A DNA stretch of 64,000 bases. Source: Protea cynaroides. Taxonomy: Eukaryota; Streptophyta; Magnoliopsida; Proteales; Proteaceae. The DNA lies in contig CM053268.1 of the NCBI GenBank assembly GCA_028583415.1, positions 19,391,923 to 19,455,922 of the forward strand, read 5' to 3'. A model generated the notes under the pieces. It was not told the origin of the DNA. It did not search any database and worked only from the letters and a program-made list of their open reading frames with translations. Position numbers and translations under genes: made by a program. Positions 59,776 through 64,000 of this stretch are shown piece after piece (position 1 is the first letter of the stretch; each line of letters begins with the position of its first letter).

Positions 59776-61082
59776 CTAAATAGTACGGGATAGAGTCATA
59801 CCAGTGACCACATCAGGTGATGCGGCTGCCTCTTCGGTGGTGACCGCAAATACTTTTCCTTGCTGGGGAGGTTGTTTCCTAGGTAGAGTGCAATTCCTTG
59901 CAACATGACCCAGTTGTTGGCAGTTATAACATTTGATATTCGGGTTGGGTCCAGCGAACTGTAGCACAGGTGGTGCCGTATTGTTTCTTGCAGGCACTGT
60001 AGCGGACTGAGCCATGTATGGGCGGAAAGGTCTATTGTTACTGCCACCTGAAGTCTCAGTAGCCGGTCTCTTCAGTCCCCTGTTCTGAGCAAAGAAACTT
60101 TCCTTTTGATTTGACTCAATCACTCTAGCAACCTGTACAGCCTCATTATATATCTTCTTTTCCAGACCCAAAATGTGCTCTCTGATGCTTCCACGCAGTC
60201 CCATGGTGAACCTACGTGTCTTGGTCTCTTCCTCTTGCATACTTGCCGGTGCGAAGAAAAATAACTCCTCGTACCTCTGCTGGTAAGCATCCATAGTCGA
60301 CTGAGACTGCTGCAGATTAAGGAATTCCTTCTCCATCTAATCTCTGAAACTCTTTAGAAAATATTTATCAAAGAAGGCTACCTTGACCACTTCCCAATCC
60401 ACCTGTGTATGTTTTGTCTCCAGATATGCCCGTGTAGAATTCCACCAAGCATTCGCATCTTCCTTCAGCATATGAGTGGCGAACAAAACCTTCTCATCCT
60501 CTGTACAAGTCATTAGGCGGAAATTCTTCTCCATTTTTGCAACCCACTGTGCTGGCCACAATGGTTTCCCGATCTTACCTGTGAATGAAGAAGGCTTCAA
60601 CTTTAAAAATCTATCCACCGCTCGACTCAGATCGTGTGTCCCTGTGTATTCATCTCATACCATGGTGGTGGATACGGATAGGCTCCCTGATAAGCAGAAG
60701 ACTACGGAAACTAGTGCGGTGGTAGTACATTTTGTGCTTGGCCCATCGACCCTGGACTACCATGCATCGGCAGTGTAGTATTATTCCCTCCAGACCCAGG
60801 CGTACCTTCAGTGGAAACATGACCCGATGGCCTGAACATCTTTAACATCTCGCTCAGGAATGCTTTCTGCTGAGCTTCCATTTGATATACCAGATTGGTC
60901 ACAATAGTCTCAGAGTTCATGTGAGGAGGGCCAGGCAAATTTGTTGATACCCTTGGAACCTGTTCTTCCTCAACTACCGGGCTTGGCTATCTAACATAGC
61001 TTGGTTTTACATGTTCTTCTTCATCCTGGCGCACCCTAGCCTGGTGACACTTTCGGCCCCTACGACCGTTTCGGCCTACCAT
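59776..61082 (-). pseudogene. Chromovirus A gag
   Basis: It starts at ATG 61082 (M-V-G-R-N-G-R-R-G-R). The capsid core shows F-L-K-L-K-P, W-V-A-K-M-E-K-N-F, A-W-W-N-S-T, F-F-D-K-Y-F, Y-E-E-L-F-F-F-A-P and G-L-R-G-S-I-R-E. The zinc knuckle C-Y-N-C-Q-Q-L-G-H-V-A-R-N-C is intact near 59930-59890. Stops lie near 60987, 60711, 60702 and 60337, with a shift near 60620. The C-terminal 280 codons are nearly intact. Confidence 0.9.
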
Positions 61083-61990
61083 CTCAGACTATTCTGTTTG
61101 GATCTGAGAAGAAAACATAACACATGAGAACTATAATAGTGGTGTTAGTCTTGAACAATATAAGGTGAAACAGTCGAAAAGTAGAAATTTAACTCGCAAA
61201 ATTTTTAAAAAAAATTTTCATAGTTTTTCTGCCTCTTCTATAGCTGACCGGTGGCAACATACCGGTTGCTACTCTATAAAAAATAAAGCGACCGGTATAG
61301 TCGACCGGTCAGAATGCAAATTCTGACCGAGACATAGCGGTCGCAGCCCTGAGGGGTACCGGTCAACCGGTATGTCGACCGGTATGCCCAGAAAGGGCTT
61401 AAAATCGCAAAAAGTGAGATTTTTCTCACTTTTCTCTCTTCTTTCTCTCCGGTGGCGTTTTCTCTCTGGCTCCAGAGTTGCTACAGTCTGATCGGTGACC
61501 TTAGAAGCCATTTTCTTCCATTCAAGACTTATAATATCGTCTCCAAGTAGGTCTCTTCCCTCTCTATCGAATTTTTACAAAATTTCCATATCGTCTTTGG
61601 TTAAAATTTTAGGTTTTTCTTTGATTGGAAGATTCTAACCGTAGGAACTTCTTTCCTTCGGCTTAGAAAGGGTTTAGGGGCCCCCAAGAGCAAAAGCCCT
61701 CAACCAATTTGGACTTCTACCGAATGGTTTTAGTAAAAATCGAATTTTTCTAGTTTTTAACCTAGGTTTTTCAAAATTTTCGAATTTTTTTTGAATTTTT
61801 CCAATTTCTTAAATTTCTTGTTGAAATCGCATGGGATTGGTTTGCTTGAAGAGTGTGGGGGTTATGTAAGTCCTCCTCCCCAAGTTTTGGGTGAGTTTGA
61901 GGCTTTTTCCCAATTTACTGTCGTTATGCTGTCGAATTTTTTAAAATTCTTAACGTTTTTCTTCTTGTTTCTTTATGTTTTGCAGTTTAA
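61083..61990 (+). promoter_or_regulatory. Chromovirus A leader: motif cluster, promoter-like core and intron of the antisense ORF
   Basis: An ACCGGT / GGTCGACCGGT cluster lies at 61245-61390. CCCAGAAAGGGCTTAAAATCG (61386-61405) and GAGTTGCTACAGT (61475-61490) match T1. A possible donor CTCCAA/GTAGGT (61547) and TTTATGTTTTGCAG acceptor (61985) give a 439-bp intron. ATG follows at 61991. Confidence 0.5.
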
Positions 61991-63259
61991 ATGGCTCCAT
62001 GACGCGGTCTTGGCAAGCGTTCCTATGGCTTGGGCATGCACGCTCCTCATCCACCAGTTCCACCGCTCGATGAGCAATGATTCCGTTTTGAGGCGGCACA
62101 AGCCCGTTTCCCTTGGTTCGATAGCAAGAATATTGAATCTGGCCGGCGGGTTAACTTGGAACAGTTGCACAGGTTTGATGTGCAAGCGGCTTTCGACAGG
62201 CTTGGGTGGGTGCCTATCATTACTTACACTGGTACCACTCGCCCTAACCTGGTCAAGCACTTCTACGCCAACCTGGAGCTTCATGGGGATGTCAATGATC
62301 CCAATCAGGGTAGGGACTTGCTCATCTCCAGCTTCGTCAAGGGCGTCCACATCTCCTTCGATACTCATCAGTTGGCTGACCTGCTAGGGGTCCCCAATGA
62401 TGGAGACCTAGTATACTGCCCTCCAAAGGTGAAGGGCTATATGAGCGAGGATCTACGTCGAGAGATAGCGGAGCAGATACTCAATCCCGGGGCTCTTATG
62501 AAGGCGGCTAGCTTGAGACCTGCACCTCGGGTATACAGTCGCATCATTCAGCACAACATCGTGCCCCAGAGTGCTCACTACAGTGAGTTATCCCAGCTCA
62601 CCCAGTACATTACCTACTGCGTCTGCACAGGGGAGCGGGTCTCTCTCCCTTACCTCATTATCCGGATTATGCATCAGGCGACTCTGGCCGATCTGGCCAG
62701 TAACCTCCCATATGGTCGTCTCATCACTACTCTTCTGCGGCGCCTACGAGTGAGCATGAGGGGCGAGGTGGCTGTTGAGGATACCATGACCTCCGACATC
62801 GACTGGGATGCCATTCTTAGGATGCAGATGGATAATCTGCCTGTTAGTGATGATGAGATGGAGGCTCGCCCTCGCCCACTCAGGAGGGTAGCAGCTACAG
62901 CAGCAGCAGCAGCAGCCAATGCGGCACATGCAGCAGAGGCTGAGAGTGATGATGGGGATGACGATGATAGGGCAGAGGATGCACCAGTGCCAGCTCCTCA
63001 GCCTATACCTGCAGCACCACAGCCTACATCTACAGCTGGACCGTCTCACTCCCCTTCGGACCTAGTGTTGAGCATGTTTATGGAGATCAGGGACACCCAG
63101 AGAGGCATCCTAGAGTCTCAGCGAGAGATGGGTCAGGAGTTGAGACGTCTTGCTCGTAGTCTACGGGTCACGCAGGACCAGGTGCACTGGCTTAGAGTCG
63201 CTTACGAGCGAGATTATGACTTAGCGGACCCTATTCCTCCTAGGCCCCCTACCCCATGA
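61991..63259 (+). pseudogene. Antisense ORF of chromovirus A, almost intact
   Basis: About 422 codons on the strand opposite to gag-pol. ATG 61991 follows the acceptor by five bases; two stops (62000 and about 62081, CGA and CAA or similar to TGA) are the only breaks, and 360 codons downstream are open to TGA 63257-63259. Order: basic/Pro N-terminus, F-D-V-Q-A-A-F-D-R-L-G-W-V-P, L-V-K-H-F-Y-A-N-L, K-G-V-H-I-S-F-D, D-L-L-G-V, L-R-P-A-P-R-V-Y, L-P-Y-G-R-L-I-T-T-L, D-I-D-W-D-A-I. Then poly-Ala and Asp/Glu linker, Pro-rich part, and an Arg/Gln-rich helix near the end. It is probably related to Pfam's putative plant transposon protein domain. No catalytic motif is seen. Confidence 0.8.
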
Positions 63260-63567
63260 TTTTTCCTTTTATTTTCTCTCTCCTGATTGTTTATAATAGG
63301 GTAACTGTCCGGTTCGTGGAATGTACCCCGTAGTACTATTACATTTGATACTCTCTTTCTGTTTAATGAAAGTTCTTATGATTTTCCTAACTAGTGCATG
63401 GGTATCATTAAATTCTATATTTAATATGGTATATTATGCTCTTTCTTAATCAGTCTCAGGTATCAATCAATCCTTAGGGTGTGTTTGTATTAAAATTTTT
63501 AAATTTTTCCTAACTCAGTTCATCGACTTAGTTTAGTGCAATATGGTCTGTTGGACAGAGCCCGAGA
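63260..63567 (+). other. 3' UTR of the antisense ORF, up to the PBS
   Basis: GGGTAACTGTCCGGTTCGTGGAATGTAC near 63298 is conserved in T3 and T1. AT-rich sequence follows; transcription presumably ends before or within the LTR. No polyadenylation site can be fixed. Confidence 0.5.
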
Positions 63568-63579
63568 GCTCTGATACCA
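63568..63579 (-). other. PBS of chromovirus A, initiator tRNA-Met type
   Basis: The minus strand reads TGGTATCAGAGC, three bases inside the LTR end at 63583. Confidence 0.93.
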
Positions 63580-63582
63580 AGT

Positions 63583-64000
63583 TGTCACACCCCAATTTTG
63601 AACCAACCAGAATGGTGTGAGTGAACCGTCATTGAACCAACGGTTCACACCAAGATCTCGAATAGACCGTGTCCACTCATACAAACCATTGCACAAAACC
63701 ACAATCAGAATATAAATAGTACAGCGGAAGTCTTTAAATAAATGAACTAAGAATCTATTGATAAATTTAAATAAAATATCCAATTATTCAAATTCAAACA
63801 TAAAATATAATATCCTTACATCCACTTAATCCAATTAAAAATAACTGAAAATAAATAAAAATCAAATCAAAGGTACACGCAGAAAGGGCACTCGCATGAA
63901 GTGTCATGCTCGTCCTCTCCTGCCTGCACAACCAAAGCAGCAGCACCACCAAACGTCGAAGCGTTCGTATAGTCGTCCACCGTGTAACCTGCATCAACAT
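63583..64000 (-). repeat. 5' LTR of chromovirus A (3' end only; runs off the window)
   Basis: It ends GGGGTGTGACA on minus and matches 53888 onward closely. From 63867 it contains the mini-ORF 3' piece in good shape: D-A-G-Y-T-V-D-D-Y, E-D-E-H-D-T-S and C-E-C-P-F-C-V-Y-L before TGA. This is the consensus-like version of the tail. Confidence 0.92.

Larger units (their letters stand above)
53888..64000 (-). mobile_element. Ty3/gypsy chromovirus 'A' (Tekay/Del-like), nearly full length
   Basis: Minus-strand order: 5' LTR (from 63583, beyond window end), PBS, antisense ORF (plus strand), leader, gag, protease, RT, RNase H, integrase, chromodomain, polypurine tract, 3' LTR (53888-56178). The two LTR ends (53888 and 63583 onward) are alike with few differences over 300 bp, so this is a relatively young copy. 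LTRs of 2.3 kb, a C-terminal chromodomain and the GGGTGGGGGAGT tract point to Tekay/Del. A handful of stops and two frameshifts make it non-autonomous. Confidence 0.92.

Noticed and set aside
62156..62158. 62156 as the start of the antisense ORF
   Set aside because: The codon is TTG. The frame extends upstream with clear homology to an ATG at 61991 right after a splice acceptor; it only looked like a start because of stops at 62000 and about 62081.

Overview
The window is nuclear DNA of a flowering plant. The only host gene is the last exon of a two-exon cytochrome P450 at the left edge. Almost everything else is plant transposable elements nested inside one another: Ty3/gypsy chromoviruses, another gypsy-type gag, a Ty1/copia element, a very long Tat/Ogre-like LTR, L1-type LINE pieces and a CACTA end. 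I see no tRNA, rRNA, CRISPR array or bacterial-type gene. The species cannot be named from what is visible; an angiosperm is certain, a particular order is not.

Layout. 1-1293: P450 exon 2 (CYP82-like) with its upstream intron. 2331-5872: 5' end of an old gypsy-type element (leader and gag N-terminus), split by a solo LTR (3279-5506, target duplication CACAG). 5873-21032: a minus-strand Copia element (gag, protease, integrase, RT, RNase H). A 4.96-kb Tat-like solo LTR sits inside its 3' LTR (6245-11208, target duplication CCAAT), and a solo chromovirus LTR sits inside its RNase H (13511-15688, target duplication AGATA). 21033-28830: plus-strand chromovirus 'T1' (LTR, PBS, antisense ORF, gag, protease, RT, RNase H), cut off in RNase H. 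28831-31087: L1-type LINE piece, cut at 31110 by a CACTA terminus. 32729-33416: large foldback. 33740-37634: 5' end of minus-strand chromovirus 'T3'. 37635-53380: minus-strand gypsy element 'B', broken by T3, two solo LTRs of its own family, a third LTR family ('C'), a LINE tail and an LTR fragment. 53381-53880: 500-N gap. 53888-64000: nearly complete minus-strand chromovirus 'A' with chromodomain; its 5' LTR runs off the window.

Two features recur and are not explained by the usual gag-pol picture. First, four elements (T1, T3, B, A) carry the same long ORF between the PBS and gag, on the strand opposite to gag-pol. In three of them it is preceded by splice signals for a 425-497 bp leader intron, so it looks like an independently transcribed antisense gene. 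Second, the LTRs of three diverged families (A/T type, B and C) contain a small split reading frame in the sense direction: a 50-63 nt exon-like piece, consensus splice signals, then about 45 codons that typically end in C-E-C-x-x-C-V and a stop. Short family-specific palindromic motif clusters sit at matching places in the LTRs and in front of the antisense gene.

Most coding regions are decayed. In-frame stops are dominated by CGA, CAG and TGG codons changed by C-to-T or G-to-A, the expected scar of methylated, silenced transposons. Boundaries given with target-site duplications are firm. Family names rest on recognised motifs, not on searches.
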